DNA from: Dermatemys mawii
Taxonomy: Eukaryota > Chordata > Testudines > Dermatemydidae
Direction of reading: 5' to 3'
NCBI GenBank assembly: GCA_007922305.1
Contig: ML677326.1
Coordinates: 57,537,446 to 57,601,445, forward strand
DNA: 64,000 bases
Made by a program: the position numbers and the translations under genes. Positions 33,641 through 46,878 of the stretch are shown here, piece by piece. Under the pieces are notes generated by a model. The model ran no database searches. It saw only the letters and a list, made by a program, of their open reading frames with translations, and had not been told where the DNA came from. Numbering within the stretch: position 1 is the stretch's first letter; each line of letters begins with the position of its first letter.

Positions 33641-35427
33641 AATGAATCACAACAAATGGGCTAAAAATATATAGTGTTTTTTTTACAGAATATATTTCGT
33701 ACAAAATAAACATTTTTGTATACATTAGAAATGAACCTCAGTACGTGAGAGAAAATCAGAACCCAACTTGGTGCATAACTGATTATTATTTTATTATATT
33801 TATCTTCTCTGGCTGAGAAGCTACTGAACCATTAATCCCAGGGTACACTGTTTGAGCAGCAGCATTCTCGGTACAACATATGTCTTGCTACACATTTTTT
33901 AAATGCATACATTGCTGCACAGGTGCTGGACCTAGAGCTGCTGGGCTGCTGCTGCACCCCCTAGATTGAAGTGGTTTCCATTATATTCCGGGTTTACAGT
34001 TTGGTTCAATGGCTCTCAGCACCCGCACTATACAAATTGTTCCAGCACCACTGCATTGCTAAACATGACGAGCCTGGTTCTTTCACAGTTTTCTTAATTC
34101 ATATGGTGAAGTATTTTCAGTCTGTATGCACATATGGTGTTGTTGAATCCAGAGCACAGTTTTGCTAACACTGTTCTAAGAACAAAAATACCAGGCCTTA
34201 ATAAGTGTCTCAAGTAACATGAATAAAGTTGAAGCATGATCAAAGTGAATGAACACTTCTGGGGAATTTTAGACTAAATTGTCTATAGGAACAACTAGAA
34301 AAGAACCCTGTTAGTACTAAAGTAACTGTAATAAAGTAGTTCTAGACAACAAAGACCTTAAAAAAAGATAATTTGGAAAAAGATAATTTGGGGTCATGGA
34401 AAATTACCTCCCCAACCCCAATCCATTAAAGTCACTACTAAAGTTGCTCTCTCTATCACTATATTCTGCTAAACAGTTGTTCTTAATGTTGGAAAGCAAC
34501 TTGTTATATGAATGTCAGTGTAAAATCCACAGTGGGCTGACTGACCTTTTAAGAATTAGGGAGTTGAGAATAAAAAAATGATTACCCTTCAAACCAGACT
34601 CCTTGAGACTACTCATTATACTATCATGTTAAAAATGCTTAGTAGGCTGCAGACAATTTACAATTTCTCTCATCTTGTTCCAACTGGATCAACAAATATG
34701 CTTGTCTGCATCTGCTCCATATTCCTTAAAGCTCCAATGATATTCCAAATCATATTTTATAATGTGTAGCAGAAGATCTGCTGCTATTTGGAATGCTGCT
34801 GACAGGTGACAAAAGCTTAAACTGATTTTTTAAAAATAGATGGGACTGTGAAGGAATTTAATTTTTTAAAATAGCTTTTTTAAAATGGGACACAGTTGAA
34901 TTTTATTTGCTCAGTTGTTATCATTTTATTGTTCTTCAAAATGGAAACTACAAGCCCTTGGATCAATGGATTGAAAAGCCATATGGTTTCACTATCAGTA
35001 GCACATTCAAATGCCTCTGTAGCTCTTGTATAATCTTGTAGAGCAATGGTCCTCAGTCAGTCACAATAGATCACAACCGGGTCTCCTACTTCAAGTGTTT
35101 GGTGGGCAAGGTGACAATCTATACTTTTTTCTTGATCCATGGAAGAACACTATTATTTCACATTTGTGCTAAATTAGCAAACTATGAACTTTCAAAGTCT
35201 GGTATAAATTAAGCTCTGTAGTTGCTGGGTGCATTGCAGAGCATATGTAGATCTATTTTGGAGCAGGGTGGAAAATCTTCCACTCAACTCAGTCTTTCAT
35301 CATCTTCCAGGTGTGGCAGTTCCTAAACACTGCTGAACCACAGTGTGCTAGAAGGTTTGATCATCTGCTCTTCAGATCCCTTTGTTTGTGTTTGAAATTT
35401 TCTACCTCTTGGGGATGTAAAGCCTTA
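33641..35427. other. Unannotated AT-rich DNA
   Basis: No supported gene or repeat family was found here. Confidence 0.5.
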
Positions 35428-35715
35428 GGGTTGTCTTCACTACCCGCCGGATGGGCGGGTAGCAATCGATCTTTTGGCGATTGATTTCTCGCGTCTCGTT
35501 AAGACGCGAGAAATCAATCGCCAAAGGCACCCCCCGTTGACTACGTAACTCCAGCTCGCCGCAAGCTGGAGTCGATGGGGGAGTGCACCGCCACCCGCCG
35601 CCGCCATGAGGACGGCAGATAAGTCGGCTGAAGATATGCCAACTTCAGCTATGTTATTCACGTAGCTGAAGTTGCGTATCTTCAGTCGACCCCTCACCCT
35701 ACTGAAGACCAGCCC
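35428..35715. mobile_element. Harbinger-like MITE with TTA TSD and 24-bp internal hairpin
   Basis: The ends gggttgtcttcac and gaagaccagccc are inverted repeats. TTA is duplicated at 35425-35427 and 35716-35718. Inside, 35473-35496 and 35502-35525 are perfect 24-bp inverted arms around the loop cgtta. The same family occurs at 43480, 54904 and, reversed, 60676. Confidence 0.9.
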
Positions 35716-35718
35716 TTA

Positions 35719-36597
35719 GTATCTAGGTTGTCCTGAATTAATCTCCAAAATAGTGTTTGCTCAGTATGAGTGCTTTCAGACAACTCCAGAGCATAGCTAA
35801 TCCAAGCTATACATATATATGTTGTTATCCATGTCTGCAATACCCACAGCTGTGTGCTGAGGTGTTGTGAAAATATGTTTCTGTCTATGCATGCCCTGTC
35901 TATGCACACTCAGGAACAGCTTCCGTGTGCTGTCTGGTTTTGAAAAACTAGCTCTGAATCTCATACGGTTCAATCTTTCTCCATCTTTATCACCTTCCAG
36001 AAGTTTGAACTTGTAGTTTTTTTTCTCCTTCTGGTCAAACATTAATAGTACTAGAGTCTAACAGGGATGGGGAAATGTATTCTTCAAAAAAACTTTGATC
36101 AGCAGGTTGTGGCTATATTGATCCAAAAGGAGGGCAACTCAGTTCAGGTAATATATTTGTTGGTACTTAACACTGGTGCAACACTTCCCAATCAATTCAG
36201 CATACAGCAGAGTCAAGGTTTTGTAACTTCTGTATATTGGGTTTATGGAACAAGTGCTCAACAAAATGTTCTGCTTCCTTCGCTAACTCCATGCTGTTTC
36301 CTCATCATGCCTGCCTTTCACTCCCTTTTACTTTTCTCTGTAAAGAGCAGTCTACGTATACCTTGTTCTCACTTGCTGAAAGCTAAAACTGCATTTTAAA
36401 AACTGCTTTAATTTCTCATAGTTGAAACTGTGTAACATTGTGGAGTTTCAGGTTTTCCACAATCAGCTTAGGGTCTCCACAGCTGAGTTTGGTGAATTTC
36501 CGCAAAGCCAGATATTTTGTTTTGCAGAATTGTCAGCTGAAAAGTTGGTGTATTTACTTCATTCTCCATTCTATCATTTTTTCAATAGATGTCTTTA
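35719..36597. other. Unannotated DNA
   Basis: No supported gene. The 110-codon plus frame at 36067-36399 lacks any recognisable motif. Confidence 0.45.
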
Positions 36598-36716
36598 GGG
36601 TGACCAGACAGCAAACTGAAAAACTGGGACAGGGGGTAGAGGGTAATAGGAGTCTATGTAAGAAAAAGACCCCAAAATTGGGACTGTCCCTATAAAATTG
36701 GGAGATTTGGTCACCC
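36598..36716. mobile_element. Tc1/mariner-type MITE (119 bp)
   Basis: gggtgaccaga and tttggtcaccc form inverted ends, with TA on both sides. The interior is a repeated gggacagggggta / gggactgtccc pattern. A sister copy lies at 51312-51431. Confidence 0.85.
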
Positions 36717-37194
36717 TAGATGTCTTGGAAGAAAGATACATTTGCACATATTTGTCACTCAAAAGTTGCACATTTGTACTATGAAGTAGGCCTGTTATTA
36801 CTTGAAAAATAGGCATATTTTAGAAAAACTTTCCACAAAAATTGGCATATATTCAGAGTTGTAACAGAATCTAGTAACCTTTCAATCTGGAATAGTTTTG
36901 CATTGTATTGTGCATGTTCCTAACCCACTTCTTCTCTAAGGTCTGGAATCATGAAACAAAAGCAAATAATATCCCATGGCTCCTGACACTATTGTCATTG
37001 GCCTGCATTGCACTAAAGGAAGGATCCTCTAACCACCACCATTGTAATAGTTCAGATACTAAGTGTGAAATCATTAAAATCAATGTTATATGGTAAACAA
37101 ATGAGTCTGATCTGTGCAATGTCTGTAAACAAACAAAAAACCAGCAAGATATTTAATATATTGTTGATCCATTTTGTAAAGATTTTTTTTCCAG

Positions 37195-37311
37195 AATGTT
37201 AAACCAATAGAAGTTGCTCATCTCAAAAACTTTGAGAAAAAGGATGGAAAGATGAAGGTCAAAATGCAGAGGAAGTTCTTGAAGAAATGCTGCTCAGAAC
37301 CTGGCAAAAAG
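37195..37311 (+). CDS. Candidate host-gene exon B (117 bp, internal)
   Basis: A strong polypyrimidine acceptor (gattttttttccag) precedes 39 open codons, which end at aaaaag|gtaaaa. The translation begins NVKPIEVAHLKNFEKKDG, is Lys-rich, and ends KKCCSEPGKK with a Cys-Cys pair. It is phase 0 on both sides and continues the frame of exon A (..KVLIV + NVKPIE..). The Lys-rich central part would be polar. I could not assign a family. The in-frame, exact-codon exon structure is the main support. Confidence 0.5.
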
Positions 37312-40300
37312 GTAAAATACAGTGGAGATCATTGCCAGCTTAGCAGCCGTAATGGAAAAGATGTTTGAGAGATGAAAAAGAAAGACTGAATGATAACATA
37401 ATATTAAAACTATAAGCACCCACACTAAAATAAGGCCTGATCCAAAGATCAGGCAAGAGTCTCATTGGCATAAATTGACTTTGGATCAGATTCATATATT
37501 CCAATTAAATGGATGAGAGGAAATAAAGAATTTGAGGTAAATAATCTGGATACCAACTCAGTAAGCAAAAGGTTTCAAAATTTGTGGTAGCTTCTGTGAA
37601 ATATTTTGCCTTTCCTTTGAAAAGTTTCCTTTTGTGGTTGAAATCAAGGCCTTTATTAACAGTATAGGTATAGTAAAGTTGAATATTACATGATTAATTC
37701 AATCTCTTGAAAGTTTCCTGGATACATGAACAAACCTCTCCTCATTAAGATGAGAAGCGTTTCTTTTTTGAGAAAGAAAGTCCTCCTAAAGTTATCAATG
37801 TTACACTGGTTACACATGTTTACTTATGACCTTAAACTCATTCTCTTTTTTAAATGAGATTGGACCTCTTCCTTTTTAGTTTTCATGGCCAAAAAAATCT
37901 CCAGGATAGCACTTGAAATGTATGTCATCATCAAAAAAACAAACAACAAACAAACAAACAAAAAAAGGATGCCTAAAATCTCTGACACTTCCTGTTAGAT
38001 TTCTGAGCTTCCCAATTAGAACATACAGCATTATGTAAGGAAGGACACTCTGCAAATAACTTGATGTAAATAGAACAATAAAATGCTGGAACTATTAAAG
38101 TAACAAATGTATTGTATAGTAATATAGAGGAGATTTCCGGTTGCCCCTCTGAAGGTGTGCAAAATTCCAATTATGCATAGCACCAAGAAAATGGAGAACA
38201 ATATTAAAATAGCTATAACTACCCTGACTTCTTTTATCGAGACCCTGGCATAAGATCCACATTTTCTGCTGGGAGCAGGATTCACTATATATTTACAATA
38301 GAAGGGAGTCAGACACAAGAAGCACTTGATTCACAGTGATACTATTATGATTACGCAATACAGACTTTAACATTCAGAATGAAGAAACATTCTGTTATTT
38401 GTCAATAAAGACTTCTTTTTTAAAAGATGACATTTAAATACCATACATGCAGTGGAAACAGTCATTATCAATGATTGAAAGCTAACAAAACATTTCTGTT
38501 GGCTTCTGTAACCAATCACAATTTTTTTCTGTGGTCGGAAGACATGAATAGCACTCTTAAAGAAGAGGAAGGAGATATATATCCTGGAAGCTATACACAA
38601 ATCCTACTATAAACAACTATCTGAGGCAAAGAGATTGTTTCTTGATATATAAAATTATTTCAGGTGTCTCTCTAATATAAGTATATTCCAGGCTGATCCC
38701 ATTATCATATCACTTTCTTTGATCATGTTCCATGGTCTGTAATTTCTGGGTGTTATCTGCAAAACAACATGGGAAATGTTTAGACTTTACAACCTGTAGA
38801 TACAAAAATTTGCTGATAGCATCAAATACTGCTGAATCCTTTTCCATGAATAGGAAAAAGATTCAGCAGTATTTGGGCCATTGGGCTTTCTGCAGAGGAT
38901 ATAAGTTAGATTGAAGGAGAAGGAATTTGCCCCAACAACATTGTTTGATGGAGATAAGTCATATAGCTGCTCTTCTGTCACTGCTGTGGATCATAGGTAG
39001 TGGCTCTGAGTACCAGAGGGCTTTAGACCTATGGAATTTAATAATTGTTGTCTACTCTAAGTATGTGCTGAACTCTCACCTGGCACTGTGGAGCACAGTT
39101 TTATGACATGCAGAATTGTGGAATCCCTGTGCGTGGCCTCACTGGATTTGTCTTTACTTGAAACTTGTATCAAGTTAAAATACGGCTTTGAGAAGTTATG
39201 TTAACTAGCACAATGCTAGCATCATCTTTATACTCAGCATAGACAAAAACATGTTGTGTTAAGCATCGTGTCAGCTGGTCACTGGTAAAAGAATTTAGAG
39301 ACAGATAAATGAAACTGTGTAGTGTATATTGATTTTTAGAAATGTGTTTTTTGACACACAAACATTACAACACAAAATAAAATACTGAATGCGAAGAAGG
39401 AGAGTAATGGTCAATAAACTGTATCCCTCCTGAGGGTTAGATGACCTAGTAATTAATCATTTATATTCAAAGAAAGTCAATAATGGAAACCACTTTTCCT
39501 CTTAAAAGTCCTGCTCCAGAAAAGCTATTCTGCTTCTGATTATAATCCATTGATAAAAGGTCTTACATTGAAGACAGCCATTGATGAAGGACAGGAGAAT
39601 ACTCCAATAATCCAAGAATACATCATACATTTTGTAGGCAAAAAGAAGATGCAATACAAACTAATGTTTCTGTTTCATTATTGCCTCTCTAGATTATTGT
39701 CGATAGGACAAATGCTACCCCGTAACCTTGTAACAGGGTGGCAGGACTCTTTTGTTGGCCTCCCCTTTAAACAAGGGTTGGAACCCTTTGGGGAACTCTT
39801 TTAATAGGATCCACCGCAGCACATACAGCTTGTTAACTGTACCATGTCTGCAAAGGAGGTTGGACTGGCTCTGTGGGCAGAGGATCCCTAGGTAAGCATC
39901 TTCAGGAAGAACCTGGGGAGAAGGGTTGGGCTAGAATTTCTTATATTATTAGTTTCTTTGCAAATAAATCCATAGCCTACAAAGTGTGTGAGTACTGACC
40001 CTGTGCATCATGTGGCACTTTCTTTCGGAGCAGGGTGTAAAAGCCATATGCTCACTCACCTTCTTGCCTCCTTTCAGGTAAGAAGGGCCTTAAACATACC
40101 TGAACCTCAGTGATGTCACTGCAAAAGCATCAGAGGGTTTCTCTTCACTAGAAAATTGCATTGAGTAATGCCCCCTACTCCTTAAGGGTGATGTGTGTTC
40201 CTGGGGCCACAGAGGAGGCAATCCTGGCACTTTTTCAAATATGGGGACTCCTCATATCTTTGGCTCTTTATATGGCGTCTGAGAGGAGTGAAGGCTCTTT

Positions 40301-40436
40301 GGCCCAGATCCACCAAGGTACTTGTGTGTTGCAATACTCATTCTTTCTCTGGCCCAATTGCTGTGTAATTATTCACTTGTTTAAAGGGGAACAGTGTTAC
40401 CATTACAGACTGAGGAAGACCCACATCAGAATATCC
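37312..40436 (+). other. Intron-like unannotated DNA
   Basis: Follows exon B. It holds an A/C microsatellite near 37936-37966 and a short hairpin at 38824-38874, with no further exon I could support. Confidence 0.4.
38824..38874. repeat. Short hairpin, 22-bp arms
   Basis: aaatactgctgaatcctttt.. (38824-38845) pairs with its complement at 38853-38874 with one mismatch, across a 7-base loop. No flanking target duplication or repeat family was recognised. Confidence 0.7.
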
Positions 40437-40600
40437 TATAGCCCAGTGGTTAGAGCTCTCTCCTGAGCCCCCATCAGGCAGAGGGAGGACTAGACCTAGA
40501 GTTTTCCTGTGTCCTGCATGAGTGTGCTAACCACATAGTTATAAGGGTGGGTTGTGATCACCTCCTCTCCAGGCCATTTTGTATGGAGGCAGCCTCGGAG
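40437..40600 (+). repeat. tRNA-derived SINE, diverged
   Basis: tagcccagtggttagagctc near 40438 is a pol III A-box-like head. gagtgtgctaaccacatagt near 40520 is its imperfect complement. It is the same type of repeat as at 913-1480. Confidence 0.45.
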
Positions 40601-43479
40601 CAGATCTACCGGATCAGGTCCTGCAAACAAGTAAGTGAATCAGTCTGGGGCTTATATGGGTTGCCTAGAGAGAGGCAGTAATGAGCATGCACAGAGGCAT
40701 AAACTTATGCACTTAAGGAACTTTTATTGCAAAAATGTAGGCACTGATTGAATTTAGGCATCTACAGGGTTAAGGCAGAAGCTGAGCAGGGGTTTTGTGG
40801 ATCAATCCAATGCATAAAAATTGAACTTAATAGAACCTAAGCATCTAAATCTGTCTTAAGAACCTTTACAGATCTGTGCCTTTGAATTTTCTTCTGTCCG
40901 TGCACAGTCATGGACCTGAAACAATCAGGCCCATGGGATTTAATAACATGAACCTTAGAAAAAAATTCTCCTTTTAATAATTTTAGTTATAACTAAAGAG
41001 GAAACCCTAAAGGCAAAATCAGCTTTGTCCAATGGTTAGTAATCAGGTTGCTCTCTTAATCATATCTGGGACATTAGTTGGCTTTTGCAAATTACCAACT
41101 GCAGACATTTTTAGTTTTCAATAGACAAAGTACTTTTGGCTCTGCTTGTATATTTTTTGGATCTTGTGACTTTTCAGGCCAAAATTGTATCAGGTCTTTG
41201 GCTTATTTTCACAGGCTTCAGAGTCTCACAAATGACTGAAATACATGACAGAGTAGGGTATTTTGGAGTTTGTTTTTGCCTTGTTTTTTTTCTCTTCCCG
41301 ATCCCATCCTCAGCTATATACATAGTGCAGTTCATATGGAGTTAAAAGGAGTTTCACCTATTTACAGTAGCTGAGAATTTGGTCTGTTATGTTTAACATA
41401 AATTTTAAAATTGGAAATAACTTGTAATTATTAAGGACTGAGGTGGCACTGCAACTGTAATGGACAATTATGTTAAGGAAGTTCCAATTAGCAAGAGTGT
41501 CTGAGAGTGTTTGGCAGAGATGGGAAAGCTTTGGAGAGCTTGATCGGGTGTGATTTCAAGGATAATTATCGGAAATGAACTCTAGAGTGGGATTTTCAAA
41601 GCTACCTAAGAAATGTGAATGCCAGCTCTCATTAGCAATAAATGGGAATGGAAAGCTCAGATCCTTTAATCAGTGTGGAAAATATCACCCCTAATCTTTT
41701 GGGGGTTTCCCTGTGTGAAGAATACCTTTCCTCTATCTAATCCTCAGTGGAGAACGCTCCAACTCCCCAGTCTATTAAGGGCCTACATTGTGCTTTTGTT
41801 GAGAGCTGTCTGGGACTCTTTTCAGAATTCACAAGTGTCAATCCTCAGCCACAGTGATTGATGTAGAATGACTCAGGATGAACTTTTCTGAGCGCAGAGT
41901 TTTGTTTCTAGCCTTTGCCAATCCAGGGAATGAGACACAAACCCTTGTACCTGGCTCACTCCCTCTGAGCCTTGGAGATTTGCCCATCACTTAATGACAG
42001 CGAATTGCTTACAATAAAGAAGTGTTAGATGTAATTTGTTGCCATTTGCCTTTATTTTGCTAATCCACATGATTGGACACCACTTTATGTTTGTTTATGT
42101 TTGCAATTTATCATACCTCTTACTCTCCTGTGTATGCAGACTCCTTTCATAAAGAAGGAACAGCCAGCCACAAAAGAAATGATTTCAGCTATTGCACAAT
42201 ATATGTGTAAATTAATTAAATTAATTGGAAAATAGAAAAAACGTACAGCACTTCCTGCAGATTTTAGACAGACTGCACTTGCTTACAGTACATGTACTTA
42301 TTTATGCAATTTATTCTTGTTTAATTTCACTATTTATTCCAGCAGCTGTCATATCACATTGTGTTTGTGCTACAGTACCTCTGAGATGCAGAGAGGCTTC
42401 TCTAGGGACACTGTTGTAAGAACTGTACTGTTTTCAGTGTGTTTGTCAGGGAGAGAAATGTGTTTCAGTAAGCAAGCCCATATCCTAGTTTTGAGTTCTC
42501 GGTATTTAATAACTAATTCTGTTCTTCGCTCGCCAGTTGTACTGATGTTCTCTATCATTATGAATTTTTTTTAAATGGGAAACTCTTGTTTTTTAAAAAA
42601 ATGCACTTGTTATTTTGAATGCCTGTTTGGGGGTATGTGGCTGCGGATTACATGTGGATGTGTGCATGTATTTGGGGTTTTTTTTTTGGTACAACTGGAA
42701 AATACAGTTCTATTTAGTATATAGCCCCAATCATACAAGGTGGAGGCCAATTGTAACTCCCCATAGGTAGAAGTCAATAGACTTCTAGAGATGCCACATT
42801 CTAAGATATAACCACCACTGACGGACTTTATTTCCACTGTTTGACTTTTCTCTGTACACATCCAGCCTCATTTCTGTCCTGTAGTGCAGTGAGGATGGAG
42901 GCAAGGGTAGTGTACCAGTCCTGGATATCAATAGTCATGCAGGGCCTTTCCAACAGTCCATGAATCCCTTTGCTGCTTGACCTTTTCCCAGTTTGCCCGC
43001 TCCCTGTTGACAGCATAGTAGCGACCTGCTCCACTCCAACGTGGTCCCTGAACAACACACAGTTATAAATCAATGGTTCTGTTGGAATTCTATGAACCAC
43101 TGTAAAGCATTTAGTGGAAGCTATAACAGGTTATTTAGAAGCAGATCATATGCCCTCATGTCTGTGCATTTTTTCCTCAGTACTGACAACAATCGTCCCT
43201 AAGCTGCACGAAATGGAGGGGTGGAGGGAGGAGGGGGAAAGAGCAGAAGGGAAGGAGAGAATGGAGGGAGTGAAGGTCAGCTTGAAAAAGAACAGTTTAG
43301 TGACACTTATGGTTTAGCAGAAATCCAACACTACCCCCTCCCACCGACCAATCCCTGTCTTTTCCACTGACCAACCCCTGTCTTGTCCAAGGAAAGTCAG
43401 AGTAGTCCAAACATTTCAAATAGTTTGTACTATACCCAGTCCCTAGAGTCTGTCCTCTTCCTGCACTAAGTCACTCTCA
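40601..43479. other. Unannotated DNA
   Basis: No gene or named repeat supported. The minus frame at 42828-43100 (90 codons) has a protein-like look but no recognised motif or splice support. Confidence 0.4.
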
Positions 43480-43774
43480 GAGTAAGTCTACACTATCCGC
43501 CAGATCGGCGGGTAGTGATTGATCTATCGGGGATTGATTTATTGTGTCTAGCGTAGATGCGATAAATCAGTCCCCAAGCACGCTCTCTGTCGACTCTGTA
43601 ACTCCACTGCTGCGAGAGGTGGAAGCAGAGTCAATGGAGGAAAGGCAGTGGTCGACTCGCTGCCGTAGGATGCCCAGGTATATCAGCCTAAGATACATCA
43701 GCTTCGGCTACACTTGTCATGTAGCTGAAGTTGCGTATCTTAGGACAACACCCTCCCCCAGTGTAGACCTGGCC
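43480..43774. mobile_element. Harbinger-like MITE with TCA TSD
   Basis: Ends gagtaagtctacact and agtgtagacctggcc; TCA at 43477-43479 and 43775-43777. Shares the block gtagctgaagttgcgtatct and a decayed form of the internal hairpin with the copy at 35428. Confidence 0.85.
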
Positions 43775-43777
43775 TCA

Positions 43778-46592
43778 GTGAGTGAAGCATCCATTCCAGT
43801 GGTTTCACAAACACAATGCCACATCCCTTTGCTGTGGAGAGGTGACTGGCTTGTGATGTTAATTCAAAAGTTCAGGGAAAAGAATACACTTTGGGAGTCA
43901 CTCTCTGTTTCCTTGTCCTTTTCAATACCATTTGCTGGACACGGGTTGGAGTTTCTGGTGATGCAGAAACTTAGTTGATGGACGCTCTTTATGGTTCTCT
44001 GTTCCTCTTCCATGGGAACTCTGTCTGCTAGCAGAAATTCAAGCTGGTTCTTTGGGTTTTAAGACAGGGCAAATGTGCTTGGTCCACCTTCATAGCTCAC
44101 CAAACCCTCCATTTAACATTATGAAGAGGAGTCACTATTAGGAAAATATTTATCTGGCAACAATAGCTGTATATCCTCCACAAGCAAAGAAAGCTACTTC
44201 TCTTTTCCAGTCTGATATTTTCAAAACAGCTATGTTCCCCAGCCTTTGAAGAAAAAGAAAAGGGCAACTAATAACACATCCTTAAAGGAACTGAATCACA
44301 CCCCAGCTGGCTCCTGGAGTCGTTATACACATTATAACATTTTAATATACGGTATGTTGTTATTTTTAGCTTCAGCTCCTTCCCTGTGGATAGGAAAAGT
44401 AGTCTGAAAGCAGAGGGTGGTAACACCTGCATTCATGGGATGCTAAGAAGTATCCATCTTGTGGTCATTGGCTGCACTGTTGTGTTATGTGGAGGGATTT
44501 TTTAGGTTCCTGCAAGGAAGAAATGAAATATAAAGCTAGCCTTGCATTTGATTTGGCAGAGCATTCCGATGCCATTAGGGAACACGTTCAACTCAGAGGA
44601 CAGGAGGACAGAATTAGATGGTTAGGGAGGATGAGGCATTCCCGCAAATGGAAAGATAGCATGGGCAATGGGAGTGTGCCCACCTGGGATGGGAGCATGC
44701 ACAGAGGGAACAGGATCATGCACTCAAGCAATCCCCAATTCAACTGGGTGGCAGAACACTTTTGGGGCCTGCCCACTTCATCACCACAGCTCCTCTTCAA
44801 AATAGGCAGCTCCTCTTTTTTTCCCCTCTTCCAGCTGCTGCCCACACTGCTGCTGGGGCAGTGAATTCCCACTCCCCATCCTGCACCAGATAGGAGCATG
44901 CTGGATGCTTGGAACAACATATTCTGCGACACCCAAAACCCATCATCTCCTCAGATCATAGAGGAGGGAGATGATGGCCTCACGCTATCTCTGTAGCTCA
45001 GCCTCCAGATTTCATGCAGTAGATGTCTCCATTTGTCTCCCCACAGAATAGTCCTCAGTTCCCCACCCCTGTCCCCTTGGCAGGGGGAGGGGAAGGGCAT
45101 GAAGGTGTTTTTTTGCCCACTTCTCTAAGGACTTTTTTGGGGGTTCATTTGTTCCTGTCAAGCACTGCTTTTGATCTATGTTCAATATATGTAAATAAAC
45201 GTTAATGTTCACTTCACTTGGGTGTACCTTGTCTTCCAAGCATGATCAACATGGTACTTCCCAGAGTTTTGGGTTGGGGTAGCAGAATTCACAGTGCATG
45301 ACTGTGATTTATTAAAAGTCTGGTGCCGTGGAAATGCAATACTTTCATCCCTTCCATAAATCCTCCTCTCCCCCTGATGAATTTGCTATTTTAAAGGTTT
45401 CTTGACAATGAAGTAAGCTGTGAAATAATTGTTATTGTCCAAAGCACCACACTGAAAAACAGAGAAGAATTTAACTGAAATGTCTGTCTTTTTTAATAAT
45501 TTACATAATAATAAGGAGAAAAGAAACAAAAGTAAAATAACATTGAAGATATCTGACAATGAGCAGTACATTTATGACTCCTTTTCCCCACCCAGCCGTT
45601 ACTACTGACAACCATGGGAGAGTATTCATGCCTTGGGAATGATCACGCAGGGCTCCTGACAAGCACTGTGAGCAATGCTGCCAGAAAACACTGTGAGGAA
45701 GGAAATGGTAAATTCCCAATTTAAAAGTAATTTAAAAATTACTTTAACAATGTTTATGTGCTCTCCAGAAACCAGCCTGGAATAGTGCAGTTAACATAAC
45801 AAAAACATTGCTAAATGATGGCATTACAGTGCATTATCATTCACCTCAGCACAAAACTGAGCCACAAGCTCCTCACTCAAATCAATGAATATTTGCTTCC
45901 TCATTCAGAAATTCTGCAGCCATTGGTGATCATTCCACATTTCCAAGGTGATCTGGTCCCACCATGCTGATTCTCTAGGACCAGAAATGGTGGTCCACCT
46001 GTGGGCATACTGCTATGATCCCTGCATTCAAAACATCTACTCCATGGCACCCAAGTGGATTTTCATTCCCCTTCTAGCTCAGCTCTCTTAAGTCAGACCA
46101 ATTCCGTCCAGTGTCTGGTACTATGCTTCATGAACATTTATCCAGTAAACAGTAGCAGGAACAGAATGACATCATCATGGACTTGCTCCTTATCTCCAAT
46201 GCAGTTTGGCAGAAAGGAGAGATGGCAGGGAGCTGCAAGCGTCAAATGCATGAAGATGGCTAACAGGTTCATCAACGTGCAGTAAGGCAGTTCCTAGAGT
46301 GCCCCTGGGATGCACAGGCCTCTGGGATACCATCCCTGAAATGTTAGCACTGTCATGTACCAAAAAGATGCAGTTTAAATGAAGGAATATGCCAGTGCAT
46401 AGTGTATACCCATACCCAGCACAGTATATGTGGATACTTGGTGTGGGTACAGAGTACTAGCAATACATGGACAATACTGTGTATACTCACAAGTGTAGAT
46501 GTAGCCCAACAGTTTTGTGTAGCCCTGCCTTCAGATGCACAATGCTAAGTGACTACAAGAATGACTTGCTGTCACTTCCACAGCTAGCCTAA
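43778..46592. other. Unannotated DNA, possibly an old degenerate transposon
   Basis: The end near 46505 (aagtgtagatgtagccc) resembles a Harbinger terminal repeat, but no partner end was found. An AATAAA-like tgtaaataaacg lies near 45191. The 125-codon plus frame at 44487-44864 has no recognised domain. Confidence 0.3.
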
Positions 46593-46875
46593 GCTATGTC
46601 TACACTGGCAAGTGAATGACAAAACTTTTGTCTTTCAGAGGTGTTAAGCCTCCTTTCCCCGAAAGATAAAGGTTTTGCTATAACAAGTGCCAGCATGAAC
46701 AGTGCATTGTCAGTATGAGCACTCTATTGCAGACAATACAAATGCTACTCATTGGCAGTGGAAGTATTTTGTCAGCAGGAGAGCCAGCAAACAGCTGCTA
46801 CACTGCACAGCTTTTAGCAGCAGGGCTGTAGCAAGAAAGCCATGTCACTAAAAGCTGTGCAGTATAGATATAGCC
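46593..46875. mobile_element. Harbinger-like MITE with TAA TSD
   Basis: Ends gctatgtctacactgg and gcagtatagatatagcc are imperfect inverted repeats. TAA flanks both sides (46590-46592 and 46876-46878). A second, internal pair gcacagcttttag / ctaaaagctgtgcag lies near the right end. Confidence 0.75.
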
Positions 46876-46878
46876 TAA

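Noticed and set aside
40437..40520. tRNA gene
   Set aside because: Only an A-box-like head; no cloverleaf with paired acceptor stem, so it is a SINE remnant.
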